From ZC4RG30 sp046047615 (GTDB lineage Bacteria; Pseudomonadota; Gammaproteobacteria; Steroidobacterales; Steroidobacteraceae): a stretch of 64,000 nt of DNA. The notes under the pieces were generated by a model. That model worked only from the letters and a program-made list of their open reading frames with translations. It was not told the origin of the DNA and did no database searches. The translations under genes were made by a program, and so were the position numbers. The stretch spans positions 124,001 through 188,000 of the forward strand of contig JBJOHO010000089.1 in assembly GCA_046047615.1 (NCBI GenBank), given 5' to 3'. Of this stretch, positions 55,957 through 64,000 are shown in pieces (positions within the stretch are counted from its first letter, which is position 1; each line of letters begins with the position of its first letter).

Positions 55957-57018
55957 CTAGCGGCGCGAATTCAATGCAGAGCCGAGCAACCTGGCGGTCA
56001 GGTCCACGACAGGGATCACACGTTCGTAAGCCATGCGGGTCGGGCCGATGACGCCGAGCACGCCGATGGCGCCGGTGTCTGTGGTGTAGGGGGCGGTGAC
56101 GACACTGCAATCGTCGAGGACCTGGTAGCCGGATTCCTGGCCGATGAAGATCTGCACGCCCTCGCCCTTCAGGCTCAGGTCCAGCAGGTTCAGCAGGTCG
56201 CGCTTTTCGTTGAAGGCCTCGAACAACCGCCGCAGCTTGTCGACACTCGAGAGCTCGGCGAAGCCCATGAGGTTCGTCTCGCCCGCGATCACGTATTCCA
56301 TGCCGGTGGCCGGACGCTCCTCCGGCAACAGCTGGCGGGCCACCTGGATGGCGGCGCTCATCCCTTGGTTCAGGCTCTCACGCGTGGCCGACAACTCATC
56401 GAGCAAGGCCTGCCGGGCCTGCTCCACGGTCCGTCCGCGCAAGCGTTCGGTGAGCAGGCCTGCCGCCTGCCGCAGGTCGGCGGCCGGCACCGGCTTCTCA
56501 AGGTGGAGGATGCGGTTCTGCACCTCGCGGTCGTCGAACACCAGGATGGCCAGCACACGATTTTCCGACAGTGGCAGGAACTCGATCTGCGTGACCGAGG
56601 CCGACTGCGTGTTGGGCAGCGTGACCAGCCCGGCCATCTGCGTGATGCTCGACAGCAGCCGCGACGCCGCCGCGACCAAGGCCCGCGGGTCGTCGCCCGG
56701 ACCCAGCCGCTGGCGGATCTCGGCGGCGGCCGCATCTTCCAGTGGCCTCACGCGCAGCAGCGTGTCGACGAAGAAGCGGTAGCCCTTGGGGGTGGGAATG
56801 CGCCCGGCCGAGGTATGTGGCGAGGCGACGAAGCCCCCTTCCTCGAGGTCCGCCATGACGTTGCGCACGGTGGCCGCGCTGAGGTTGAGCCCGGAGTCGC
56901 GTGACAGGCTGCGGGAGCCGACCGGCTGACCATCGCGGATGTAGCTCTCTACAAGCACGCGCAGCAGCAGCTGGGCGCGTTCACCAAGGGGGCTGTCGTC
57001 GCGGGCGTCCTGGCTCAT
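55957..57018 (-). CDS. hrcA: heat-inducible transcription repressor HrcA
   Basis: 353 residues. An N-terminal winged helix (LLRVLVESYIRDGQPVGSRSL, SAATVRNVMADLEEGGFV, TSAGRIPTPKGYRFFVDTLL) and a GAF-like dimerisation domain. It represses heat-shock operons at CIRCE elements (TTAGCACTC-N9-GAGTGCTAA). I find no good CIRCE copy upstream of hrcA, grpE or dnaK in this window; only a GAGTGC half-match lies before hrcA. Confidence 0.96.
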   Translation of the reverse strand: MSQDARDDSPLGERAQLLLRVLVESYIRDGQPVGSRSLSRDSGLNLSAATVRNVMADLEEGGFVASPHTSAGRIPTPKGYRFFVDTLLRVRPLEDAAAAEIRQRLGPGDDPRALVAAASRLLSSITQMAGLVTLPNTQSASVTQIEFLPLSENRVLAILVFDDREVQNRILHLEKPVPAADLRQAAGLLTERLRGRTVEQARQALLDELSATRESLNQGMSAAIQVARQLLPEERPATGMEYVIAGETNLMGFAELSSVDKLRRLFEAFNEKRDLLNLLDLSLKGEGVQIFIGQESGYQVLDDCSVVTAPYTTDTGAIGVLGVIGPTRMAYERVIPVVDLTARLLGSALNSRR

Positions 57019-57060
57019 GTGTTGGATCGTGATAACCCACCGAAGCTAGCGCCCGCACTC

Positions 57061-57075
57061 GGCTTGCGTCAAGCC
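57061..57075. promoter_or_regulatory. dyad overlapping a possible hrcA -35 element
   Basis: GGCTTG and CAAGCC form a perfect 6-base dyad around CGT. On the minus strand it contains TTGACG (complement of 57067-57072), a possible -35 for hrcA with only a poor -10 (CTAGCT) at 17 bases. Confidence 0.3.
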
Positions 57076-57174
57076 GCCCGGGTCTGGTGCGTGGCGCCAA
57101 TTTGGCTGTCGCGGGCGCAAAACAAGCCGCGACCTGCGATGCGGCATGCGGCAGCGGTGTGCTAGAAAGTGCGC

Positions 57175-58053
57175 ATGGCGAACTACCGGACTTGTGCCCT
57201 GTTGGGCCGTTTCGACGATGCCCGCGTGGCCGAGCCGGCGGCCCTGCTGGTGCCGGCGCTGCGCGCGCGCGGGCTGGCCGTGCTCGTGCAGGCCTCTGCT
57301 GCCGGCGCCCCGCCCGGCGTCGAGGCCCTCGACGACAGCAGCTTGGCCGCCAGGGCGGAACTGGGCATCGTCATCGGCGGTGATGGCTCGCTGCTGTACG
57401 CGGCGCGTTTGCTCGGCGCCGCCGGCGTGCCGCTGCTGGGCATCAACCGGGGCCGACTCGGCTTCCTCACCGACGTCATGCCCGCCGACATGCTGCAGGT
57501 GCTCGACGCCGCGCTGGAGGACCGCTGCGAGCAGGATCACCGCGCGCTGCTGCAGGCCGAGGTGCGCGGCGCCGACGGCAGCCGCCGCGGCCAACTGGCC
57601 CTGAATGACGTCGTGCTGTCGAAATGGGAAACGGGTCGCATCCTCGACTTCGAAACCTTCATCAATGGCCGCTTCGTCAACAGCCATGGCGGCGACGGGC
57701 TGGTCGTGGCCAGTGCCACCGGCTCGACGGCCTACGCCCTGTCTTGTGGCGGCCCGATCGTCGAGCCCGGTCTCGACGTGCTGGTGGTGGTTCCCATCTG
57801 CCCGCACACGCTGTCGGACCGGCCGGTGGTCGTGTCGCGGAGCTCGCGGATCATGATCCGCCTGCAGCCGCGGCCTGGCACGCGCGCGCAGATCACCTGC
57901 GACGGTGTGGTGATGGGCGAGCTGGTGCCGGGCGACGAACTGCACATCCTGCCCTCCCCGGCACGCCTGACCCTGCTGCATCCGCCCGGTTACGACTATT
58001 TCCGGCTGCTGCGCGGCAAGCTCAGCTGGGGCCGTGCCGGCAACGGCCAATGA
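57175..58053 (+). CDS. nadK: NAD kinase
   Basis: 292 residues from the ATG at 57175. It phosphorylates NAD to NADP. The GGDGSLL motif with catalytic Asp is in IVIGGDGSLLYAARLL, followed by GINRGRLGFLTD; the conserved NDVVLSKWETGRILDFE and GSTAYALSCGGPIVEP are present. It is divergent from hrcA and followed by recN with a 7-base gap. Confidence 0.96.
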   Translation: MANYRTCALLGRFDDARVAEPAALLVPALRARGLAVLVQASAAGAPPGVEALDDSSLAARAELGIVIGGDGSLLYAARLLGAAGVPLLGINRGRLGFLTDVMPADMLQVLDAALEDRCEQDHRALLQAEVRGADGSRRGQLALNDVVLSKWETGRILDFETFINGRFVNSHGGDGLVVASATGSTAYALSCGGPIVEPGLDVLVVVPICPHTLSDRPVVVSRSSRIMIRLQPRPGTRAQITCDGVVMGELVPGDELHILPSPARLTLLHPPGYDYFRLLRGKLSWGRAGNGQ

Positions 58054-58060
58054 GGACCGC

Positions 58061-59746
58061 ATGCTGACCCATCTGCAGATCCGCGATTTCGCCATCGTCG
58101 AGGCCGTGGAACTGGACTTCGACGCGGGGATGACAACCCTGACCGGCGAGACCGGCGCCGGCAAGTCGATCGTGGTTGACGCCCTCACCCTGGTGGCGGG
58201 CGCACGCGCCGGTGCCGACGTGGTCCGGGCGGGTGCGGAGCGCGCCGAGATCGCTGCCACCTTCGACCTGCGCAAGGCTCCGGCCTCACTGGCGGGGCGC
58301 CTGGCCGAACTCGACATCCCCGTCGAGGAGCACGAACTGCTGGTGCGGCGCGTGGTCACACCCGATGGCCGCTCGCGCGCCTGGCTCGGCGGGCAGGCCG
58401 TGCCGCTGCAAAGCCTGCGCGAGATCGTCGGCGAGCTGGTCGACATCCACGGGCAACACGAATTCCAGGCCTTGGTGCGTCCTGCGGCGCAGCGGGCCCT
58501 GCTCGACGACTACGGACGGCACGAGGCGCTGCTTGATGCCGTGCGTCAGGCCTGGAAGTCCTGGAACCTGTCGGCCAGTCAGCTTGCAGAGCTCGAGGCC
58601 CGCGCCGGCGACCGCGAGGCGCGGCTGGAGTACCTGCGTTTCCAGGTGGGCGAGCTGGACGCCCTCGCCCCACAACCGGGGGAATACGCGGCCTTGGCCG
58701 CCGAGGGCCAGCGGCTGGCGCACCGTGGGCGCCTGCTCGAAGGCGCGCAGGCGGCGGCACAGCTGCTTTATGAAGACGATGCCGCGGCCCACCGCGCCAT
58801 CGTGCAGGCCGGGCAACTGCTGCGCGGCCTGCGGCAGTTCGACCCTGCCCTTGACGCCCCTCTGGCCTTGCTTGAGGAAGCGGCCGTGCAGGTGGCCGAA
58901 GCCGCCCGCGAGCTCTCGCGTTATGCGGACGGCCTGGAGATGGACCCGGCGCGCCAGGCCGAAGTGCAACAGCGGCTGGCCGCCTGCGAAACCCTGGCAC
59001 GCAAGCACCGGATCGAGCCGGACGGCTTGCCGGAGCGGCTGGACGTGCTGCGTGCCGAGCTGGCCGGCCTCGCGACGTTGGACGAAGACACCGGCATGCT
59101 GCGCCGGCAGGTGGCCACTGCACTGGCCGCGTTCCGCGAAGCCGCCGCGACGCTGTCCGCGGCGCGCGCCGCCGCCGCGCTGCGCCTGGGCGAAGACATC
59201 ACCCGACGCATGCAGGCACTGGGCATGAAGGGTGGCCGCTTTGCGGTGCTGGTCGCAGCCGAAGCCGGGGCCACGCCGCGCCCCGAAGGCACGGACCAGA
59301 TCGGTTTCGAGGTCACGGCCAATGCCGGGCAGCCGCTGAGGCCATTGGGCAAGGTCGCGTCCGGCGGAGAACTCTCGCGCCTGTCGTTGGCCATACAGGT
59401 GGCCTGCGCCGCCGACGAGCAGCGCTGCATGGTGTTCGACGAGGTCGACTCGGGGATCGGCGGCGCGGTGGCCGGCATCGTCGGCGGCGAACTGCGCGCC
59501 CTGGGTGCCCGCGCGCAGGTGCTCTGCGTCACCCACCTGCCGCAGGTCGCCGCCCAGGGTGACTGCCATCTGCAGGTGAGCAAGCAGACGCAGAAGGGTC
59601 GCACGCGTACGGCGATACGCCGTCTCGAGGGCGAGGAACGCGTGGCCGAAGTGGCACGCATGCTGGGGGGCACGCCGCTCACCGAGACGGCGCGCGCCCA
59701 TGCACGCGAGATGCTGGAGCGGCCCGCCCCGGGGCGCAGCCGCTGA
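58061..59746 (+). CDS. recN: DNA repair protein RecN
   Basis: 561 residues from the ATG at 58061 (MLTHLQIRDFAIVE); an in-frame start at 58034 would overlap nadK. An SMC-like ATPase for double-strand break repair: Walker A in GETGAGKSIVVDALTL, the coiled coil in the middle, the signature VASGGELSRLSLA and Walker B in CMVFDEVDSGIGG. Its stop touches the fur stop on the opposite strand with no gap. Confidence 0.96.
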   Translation: MLTHLQIRDFAIVEAVELDFDAGMTTLTGETGAGKSIVVDALTLVAGARAGADVVRAGAERAEIAATFDLRKAPASLAGRLAELDIPVEEHELLVRRVVTPDGRSRAWLGGQAVPLQSLREIVGELVDIHGQHEFQALVRPAAQRALLDDYGRHEALLDAVRQAWKSWNLSASQLAELEARAGDREARLEYLRFQVGELDALAPQPGEYAALAAEGQRLAHRGRLLEGAQAAAQLLYEDDAAAHRAIVQAGQLLRGLRQFDPALDAPLALLEEAAVQVAEAARELSRYADGLEMDPARQAEVQQRLAACETLARKHRIEPDGLPERLDVLRAELAGLATLDEDTGMLRRQVATALAAFREAAATLSAARAAAALRLGEDITRRMQALGMKGGRFAVLVAAEAGATPRPEGTDQIGFEVTANAGQPLRPLGKVASGGELSRLSLAIQVACAADEQRCMVFDEVDSGIGGAVAGIVGGELRALGARAQVLCVTHLPQVAAQGDCHLQVSKQTQKGRTRTAIRRLEGEERVAEVARMLGGTPLTETARAHAREMLERPAPGRSR

Positions 59747-60202
59747 CTAGCGGTTCGCCGTGCCCGGCGGTGGCGCGGCAGGGGTGGCGTAGGGGCAAGG
59801 ACGACGGCGGCAGCGGCCCTGCAGGATCAGTGAGTGGTCCTGGATGTCGAAACCCAGGCGCTCGGCGGCGCGCTGCTGCAGCGCCTCGATCTCGGCATCG
59901 ACGAATTCCTCGACCCGGCCGCAGTCCAGACAGACGATGTGGTCGTGGTGGGAGCCTTCGTTGAGCTCGAACACGGCCATGCCGTTCTCGAAGTGGTGGC
60001 GGCTGACCAGGCCCGCGGCCTCGAACTGCGTCAGCACGCGGTAGACCGTGGCGAGACCGATGTCTTCCCGCGACTCGATGAGCGCGCGGTAGATGTCTTC
60101 GGCCGACTTGTGGCGGGGCCCCCCGCCTTCGAGGATCTCGAGGATCTTCAGACGGGGCAAGGTGACCTTCAAGCCTGCCTTGCGCAGATCGCTGCCTTCC
60201 AT
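59747..60202 (-). CDS. fur: ferric uptake regulator
   Basis: 151 residues from the ATG at 60202 (MEGSDLRKAGLKVTLPR). The winged helix DIYRALIESREDIGLATVYRVL is diagnostic, metal sites include HHFENGMAVFEL and HHDHIVCLDCGRVEEF, and a third Cys pair lies in the tail (CRRRPC). The tail is extended with Pro and Ala. It is divergent from bamE, a common pairing in gammaproteobacteria. Confidence 0.96.
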   Translation of the reverse strand: MEGSDLRKAGLKVTLPRLKILEILEGGGPRHKSAEDIYRALIESREDIGLATVYRVLTQFEAAGLVSRHHFENGMAVFELNEGSHHDHIVCLDCGRVEEFVDAEIEALQQRAAERLGFDIQDHSLILQGRCRRRPCPYATPAAPPPGTANR

Positions 60203-60229
60203 ATCCGTGCGCTCCCGCCAGCCAACGCT

Positions 60230-60235
60230 TATGAT
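60230..60235 (+). promoter_or_regulatory. possible bamE promoter -10 element
   Basis: TATGAT lies 28 bases before the bamE start in the 61-base divergent gap with fur. The -35 at 17 bases (GTGCGC) is poor, and I see no clear Fur box. Confidence 0.3.
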
Positions 60236-60263
60236 GGCGCAGTTTACCCACGCACGGATTCCC

Positions 60264-60629
60264 ATGCGACCCATGCTGCGCAGTGCCCTTCCTGCCCTCG
60301 CCCTCGGTCTTGGCCTGATGATGGCCGCGAGTGGCTGCGTCTACCGCATGGCCATCCGCCAGGGCAACTTCCTCGATGAAAAGCAGGTCAGCCAGCTGGA
60401 AACCGGCATGACGCGCTCGCAGGTGGCTTTCCTGCTCGGCACGCCGATGGTGCCCAACGGCTTCGACCGCGACCGCTGGGATTACCTGTACTACCTGCAG
60501 GACCGCAAGCTGGAGTTCCCGGACTCGCGCCGCCTCACGGTGTACTTCGAAGACGACAAGGTCGCGCGCATGGTCCATGGGCCCGATACGGGCAAGGCTC
60601 CGCACATCGGCGCCGGCGCCGGCTTCTGA
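60264..60629 (+). CDS. bamE: outer-membrane assembly lipoprotein BamE
   Basis: 121 residues from the ATG at 60264. The signal ends in MAASGCVY, a lipobox. The BamE fold shows QGNFLDEKQVSQLETGMTRSQVAFLLGTPM and WDYLYYLQ. It is part of the BAM complex that inserts outer-membrane proteins. It converges on ratA with a 3-base gap. Confidence 0.96.
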   Translation: MRPMLRSALPALALGLGLMMAASGCVYRMAIRQGNFLDEKQVSQLETGMTRSQVAFLLGTPMVPNGFDRDRWDYLYYLQDRKLEFPDSRRLTVYFEDDKVARMVHGPDTGKAPHIGAGAGF

Positions 60630-60632
60630 TCC

Positions 60633-61082
60633 TCACGCCCCTGCAGGGGTTGCTGTCGCACGCCGCACGAAAGCATCCATCACGGCGGTGACGGCGGGTT
60701 CGAGCACCGGACCCAGCAGCAGCTGCAATGCGGCGGGCAACTCGAACTCCACCCGCAATTCCACCCGCGTGCCCAAAGCCTGGCCCGAAGGGGCCAGGAC
60801 CGGCTGCAGGTGCCAGGTCCCGCGGAGACGCCGGAACGGCCCTTCCACCAGGTCCATGTGGACCGTGTGCGGGGGCTCGAGCCGGTTGCGGGTCGTGAAG
60901 CTGCCGTGGAACAGGCTGCGTTTGACCTGCAGGCGCGCCAGCATGCCGCCCTCGTCATGCGAGAGGACCTCGGCGCCGATGCAGCCCGGGAGAAACTCCG
61001 GATACCGCGCCACGTCGTTGATGAGCGCGAAGAGCGGCTCGGGCCCGACCGGCAGCAAGGCGGTGCGCTTGACCTGCTTCAT
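60633..61082 (-). CDS. ratA: RatA/Coq10-type START-domain protein
   Basis: 149 residues from the ATG at 61082 (MKQVKRTALLPV); an ATG at 61100 is possible. Family motifs are VARYPEFLPGCIGAEVL and GPFRRLRGTWHL. Homologues are called ribosome association toxin RatA, or bind ubiquinone as Coq10. The place next to smpB and bamE is the conserved E. coli neighbourhood. A toxin role is not certain. Confidence 0.9.
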   Translation of the reverse strand: MKQVKRTALLPVGPEPLFALINDVARYPEFLPGCIGAEVLSHDEGGMLARLQVKRSLFHGSFTTRNRLEPPHTVHMDLVEGPFRRLRGTWHLQPVLAPSGQALGTRVELRVEFELPAALQLLLGPVLEPAVTAVMDAFVRRATATPAGA

Positions 61083-61132
61083 CCGCGGATTGTCCGGCAT
61101 GCCCGGAGGGCACTCAAGGCTACAATGCAGCC

Positions 61133-61606
61133 GTGAACAAACCCAAGGACAAGCCGGCGCCAGCACTGATCGCGGAGAACCGCAAGGCGCGCCACGAGTA
61201 CTTCATCGAGGAACGCTACGAAGCGGGCCTTGCCCTGCAGGGCTGGGAAGTGAAGTCCATGCGTGCAGGCCGGGCGCAGCTGGCCGAAGCCTACGTTTTC
61301 ATCCGCAAGGGCGAGGCCTACCTTTTCGGTGCCCACATCTCTCCGCTGCCAGCGGCCTCCTCGCACTACGTGGCCGACCCGGTCCGCACCCGCAAGCTGC
61401 TGCTGAACCGGGCGGAGCTCGACCGCCTGGTCGGCGCGGTGGAGCGGGAGGGCTACACGCTGGTGCCGCTGGAGCTTTACTGGAAGAACGGGCGCGCCAA
61501 GTTGCGCGTCGGCCTGGCCAAGGGCAAGAAGCAGCACGACAAGCGTGCGAGCGAGAAAGACCGCGATTGGCAGCGCGACAAGGCGCGGCTGATGCGTCAC
61601 CGCTAG
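61133..61606 (+). CDS. smpB: SsrA-binding protein SmpB
   Basis: 157 residues starting with GTG at 61133. It binds tmRNA to rescue stalled ribosomes. IAENRKARHEYFIEERYEAG, LQGWEVKSMRAGRAQLAEAY and the basic tail GKKQHDKRASEKDRDW are diagnostic. It is divergent from ratA. No ssrA (tmRNA) gene was seen in the window. Confidence 0.97.
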   Translation: MNKPKDKPAPALIAENRKARHEYFIEERYEAGLALQGWEVKSMRAGRAQLAEAYVFIRKGEAYLFGAHISPLPAASSHYVADPVRTRKLLLNRAELDRLVGAVEREGYTLVPLELYWKNGRAKLRVGLAKGKKQHDKRASEKDRDWQRDKARLMRHR

Positions 61607-61619
61607 GCGCGCGAGGGCC

Positions 61620-62483
61620 GTGGTGCACACCCTGCCCCCGCAACGGCTGGCGCGGTTCCGCGAGCTGTGGATCCACACCGGCAGCAGCTGCAACCTCAGC
61701 TGCCCGTTCTGCCATGAGGGCTCCAGCCCCGGGGACCGGCGACTGCCCGCCCCGGCGGCGGCCCAGGTGCTGCCCTACCTGCGCGAAGCGGCCCGCCTGG
61801 GCGTGGAGCGCTTCGGCTTCACCGGCGGCGAGCCCCTGATCCACCGCGAAATCGTGCCGCTGGTGCGCGAGGCCTTGGCGCTGGCGCCCTGCCTCATCCT
61901 CACCAACGGCCTCGCACCGCTGATCCGTCGACCACAGCATCTGGCCCTGTGGCACGGGCAAGCGCACACGCTGCAGCTGCGCGTCAGCATCGACCACCCG
62001 GACGAGGCCCTGCACGACGCCGGACGCGGCCTGAAGAACTTCCGCAAGGCCCTTGAGGGGCTGCAACGGCTGCACGAGGCCGGCTTCGCCGTCGGCGTCA
62101 CGCGGCAATCGAAGCCGGACGAAGACCGCGAGGCCATCACCCAGCGCTTCCGCCAGCTGCTGCGCAAACTGCGCCTGCCGGACACCTTGCCCATCGTCGC
62201 GCTGCCGGACCTGGGCCCGCCTGGTGCGGCAGCCGCAACGGTCGTCAACGACGCGCAGGCCCGCGTGGACCCACCCTGCGCGGCCTCATGCACACGCGGC
62301 CGGATGCTGGTACTGCGCCCGGCAGGGCTGCAGTTGCTGCCCTGCCCGCTGGTCGACGACACCGGGACATTGGACCTTGGCGAGGATCTCGCCAGGGCCC
62401 TGGGCCACACCATCCTGCCCAGGCATCCTCGTTGTACGCTCTGCCTGGGGCAGGGCGTGCCTTACGCCGGAGAAGTGCCATGA
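61620..62483 (+). CDS. radical SAM protein of unknown role
   Basis: 287 residues starting with tandem GTG codons at 61620. The SAM-binding 4Fe-4S motif is Cys24-x3-Cys28-x2-Cys31 (CNLSCPFC), followed by GFTGGEPLIHREIVPLV. The last 75 residues hold CAASC, a Cys in LLPCPL and CTLC, which could ligate a second Fe-S cluster as in Twitch/SPASM proteins. Its stop overlaps apt (ATGA at 62480-62483), so the two are co-translated. The substrate is not readable; a MoaA-like or peptide-modifying role is possible. Confidence 0.8.
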   Translation: MVHTLPPQRLARFRELWIHTGSSCNLSCPFCHEGSSPGDRRLPAPAAAQVLPYLREAARLGVERFGFTGGEPLIHREIVPLVREALALAPCLILTNGLAPLIRRPQHLALWHGQAHTLQLRVSIDHPDEALHDAGRGLKNFRKALEGLQRLHEAGFAVGVTRQSKPDEDREAITQRFRQLLRKLRLPDTLPIVALPDLGPPGAAAATVVNDAQARVDPPCAASCTRGRMLVLRPAGLQLLPCPLVDDTGTLDLGEDLARALGHTILPRHPRCTLCLGQGVPYAGEVP

Positions 62484-62998
62484 CCGACCTCAAGCAGCAC
62501 ATCATCGAGACCCGGGATTTTCCCGAACCGGGGATCCTGTTCCGCGATTTCAGTCCGCTGCTGCGGCACCACTTCCCGGAGACGCTGGATGCCTTGGAAG
62601 GACTGCTCACCGAGGCCGAATGGCGCGGGATCGACGCCGTCGCAGGCGTCGACGCGCGTGGCTTCGTGCTCGGCGCAGGCATCGCCGCTCGCCGCCGGCT
62701 CGGTTTCGTGCCGATCCGCAAGGCCGGCAAGCTGCCGCCGCCGGTGCAGCAGTTGTCCTACGCGCTGGAATATGGCGAGGCCACGCTCGAAATGCACCAC
62801 GGCCGGGGCCGCCTGCTGCTGGTCGATGACGTGTTCGCCACCGGCGGCACGCTGCAGGCGGCCGCGCAGCTCTGCACCCTGTCAGGCCATGAAGTGGCGC
62901 GGGTGATCGTGCTGGCCGACCTGCGCCTGTGCGGACGTGCCGCACAGATCGAGGGCCACGCCGTCCGCTCTGTTTTCCATTATGGAGAGCCGACATGA
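62480..62998 (+). CDS. apt: adenine phosphoribosyltransferase
   Basis: 172 residues from the ATG at 62480. It salvages adenine to AMP with PRPP. FPEPGILFRDFSPLL and the PRPP loop LLLVDDVFATGGTLQAA are diagnostic, as is AGVDARGFVLG. It overlaps the radical SAM gene upstream and the sulfatase downstream by 4 bases each. Confidence 0.96.
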   Translation: MTDLKQHIIETRDFPEPGILFRDFSPLLRHHFPETLDALEGLLTEAEWRGIDAVAGVDARGFVLGAGIAARRRLGFVPIRKAGKLPPPVQQLSYALEYGEATLEMHHGRGRLLLVDDVFATGGTLQAAAQLCTLSGHEVARVIVLADLRLCGRAAQIEGHAVRSVFHYGEPT

Positions 62999-64000
62999 AG
63001 CACAGGGAAACGTCCATCGATCGCCGCAGGCTGCTGGCTGCGGGCGCTGCCACCGGTCTGGCCGCCAGCCTGTCGCCTTGGTTGCCCGCCGCGACGCCAC
63101 CGGGCCGACCGAACATCCTGTGGATCATGGCCGACGACCTGGGCTACGCGGACACCGGCATCACCGGACTGCGCGGGCTGGCCACGCCCAACATCGACCG
63201 CATCGCGCGCGAAGGGCTGTTCCTGCGCCAGTCCTATGCCAACTCGGCCGTGTGTTCGGCGACGCGTACCGGCCTGATCACGGGGCGCTACCAGTACCGG
63301 CTGCGCGCCGGGCTGGAGGAGCCGCTGGCCGGCCGGACAGACGTCGGGCTGGATCCCTCGCACCCCACCCTGCCGTCGCTGCTGAAGAAGGCCGGCTATC
63401 GCACTGCGCTGGTCGGCAAATGGCATCTGGGTGACACTGCGCAATTCAGCCCGCTGAAGCACGGCTACGACAGCTTCTATGGGTTCACGCCCGGTGGCAT
63501 GGACTACTTCCGCCACCAGCCTGGCCAGACACCAGGCCGTCCGCAGCACGGCGCCCTGCTCGACGGCGACACGCCTGCGGGAGACATCGGCTACCTCACG
63601 GATCTGCTGTCTGATCGCGCAGTGCGCGAGGTGGGACGCAGCACAGCCGACGGGCGCCCGCTGTTCCTGAGCCTGCACTACACCGCGCCGCACTGGCCCT
63701 GGGAAGGACCGGAGGACAAAGCGGTCGCCGACACGCTCGGCGACCTGCAGCACAAGGACGGCGGCAGCCTGCAGACTTACCACCGCATGATCGCGGCCAT
63801 GGATGCCGGCATCGGCCGCGTGCTCAGGGCCCTGGACGAGGCCGGCATGGCGCAGGACACGATCGTGATCTTCACCAGCGACAACGGCGGTGAACGCTTT
63901 TCAGACACCTGGCCTTTCAGCGGCCAGAAGACCGAGTTGCTCGAGGGCGGGATCCGCGTGCCGTTCTTCCTGCGCTGGCCGGCACGGGTACGCGCCGGCA
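62995..64000 (+). CDS. Tat-exported sulfatase-family protein (partial)
   Basis: The first 335 residues are visible; the gene runs off the right edge. A twin-arginine-type signal (DRRRLLAAGAATG, residues 9-21) precedes the alkaline-phosphatase-superfamily domain. Metal ligands Asp47-Asp48 are in MADDLGYADTG. The expected nucleophile is Cys87 in VCSATRTGLITGRYQ, but the consensus CxPSR reads CSATR, so formylglycine maturation may be altered. VGKWHLGD and SDNGGERF follow. It hydrolyses sulfate esters by family; the substrate is unknown. It overlaps apt by 4 bases (ATGA). Confidence 0.9.
   Translation, partial: MKHRETSIDRRRLLAAGAATGLAASLSPWLPAATPPGRPNILWIMADDLGYADTGITGLRGLATPNIDRIAREGLFLRQSYANSAVCSATRTGLITGRYQYRLRAGLEEPLAGRTDVGLDPSHPTLPSLLKKAGYRTALVGKWHLGDTAQFSPLKHGYDSFYGFTPGGMDYFRHQPGQTPGRPQHGALLDGDTPAGDIGYLTDLLSDRAVREVGRSTADGRPLFLSLHYTAPHWPWEGPEDKAVADTLGDLQHKDGGSLQTYHRMIAAMDAGIGRVLRALDEAGMAQDTIVIFTSDNGGERFSDTWPFSGQKTELLEGGIRVPFFLRWPARVRAG

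Noticed and set aside
57019..57174. CIRCE element upstream of hrcA
   Set aside because: Only a GAGTGC half-match; no partner half at the required 9-base spacing.
57046..58446. A 466-codon minus-strand frame opposite nadK
   Set aside because: nadK motifs are complete on the plus strand; the antisense translation is low-complexity and unrelated to any family.
60203..60263. A Fur box in the fur-bamE gap
   Set aside because: The region is GC-rich and shows no GATAAT-type repeats.
61607..61619. tmRNA gene next to smpB
   Set aside because: Only 13 bases separate smpB from the radical SAM gene; ssrA is not here.

Overview
This is a GC-rich (by eye about two-thirds G+C), gene-dense stretch of a gammaproteobacterial chromosome. 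Three things support this. The housekeeping order rlmE-ftsH-folP-glmM-tpiA-secG-tRNA-Leu(GAG) and greA-carB-carA-dapB-dnaJ-dnaK-grpE-hrcA/nadK-recN-fur/bamE-ratA-smpB is gammaproteobacterial. nuoC and nuoD are separate genes, and hrcA is present, unlike in enterics. The nuo operon follows secG-tRNA-Leu, as in Xanthomonadales-type genomes. I would place it near Xanthomonadales, Nevskiales or Steroidobacterales; no species can be read from the sequence. No stretch over 300 bases lacks a gene.

Layout. (1) 1-4333: a secreted DUF1552/DUF1592 diheme pair and a FabH-type ketosynthase. (2) 4371-12873: a signalling block with a GAF-(degenerate GGDEF)-EAL protein divergent from an H-NOX sensor, its overlapping hybrid histidine kinase, an intact GAF-GGDEF-EAL protein, an OpgB-like membrane transferase and a degenerate HD-GYP protein. 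This looks like a nitric-oxide to cyclic-di-GMP circuit. (3) 12949-17900: a PRMT-like methyltransferase, an exported SNase-type nuclease, a PQQ-cytochrome c dehydrogenase lipoprotein, Ogt and an NTF2-like protein. (4) 17897-20875: a Baeyer-Villiger monooxygenase and LigAB extradiol dioxygenase. (5) 20988-35621: tRNA-fMet, the complete nuoA-N operon (complex I) and tRNA-Leu. (6) 35637-42025: secG, tpiA, glmM, folP, ftsH and rlmE, divergent from yhbY. (7) 42114-46355: an accessory insertion with a TonB receptor, a PEP-CTERM protein, PadR and PspC. (8) 46325-61606: core genes greA through smpB. (9) 61620-64000: a radical SAM protein, apt and the start of a Tat-exported sulfatase, chained by ATGA overlaps.

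Working together: complex I and the PQQ dehydrogenase feed the respiratory chain; hrcA-grpE-dnaK-dnaJ is the chaperone system and dnaK has its own sigma-32-like promoter; carAB sits behind a well-formed promoter, a strong hairpin and a 16-codon arginine-containing leader reading frame; padR probably represses itself and pspC through an 8-bp palindrome over its promoter.

The most interesting points are the H-NOX/c-di-GMP block, the bacterial PRMT with double-E and THW motifs, the carAB leader, the A9 run that could truncate the PspC protein, and the initiator tRNA with a U1:U72 mismatch. All functions are inferred from motifs and gene order read by eye; no database search was run.
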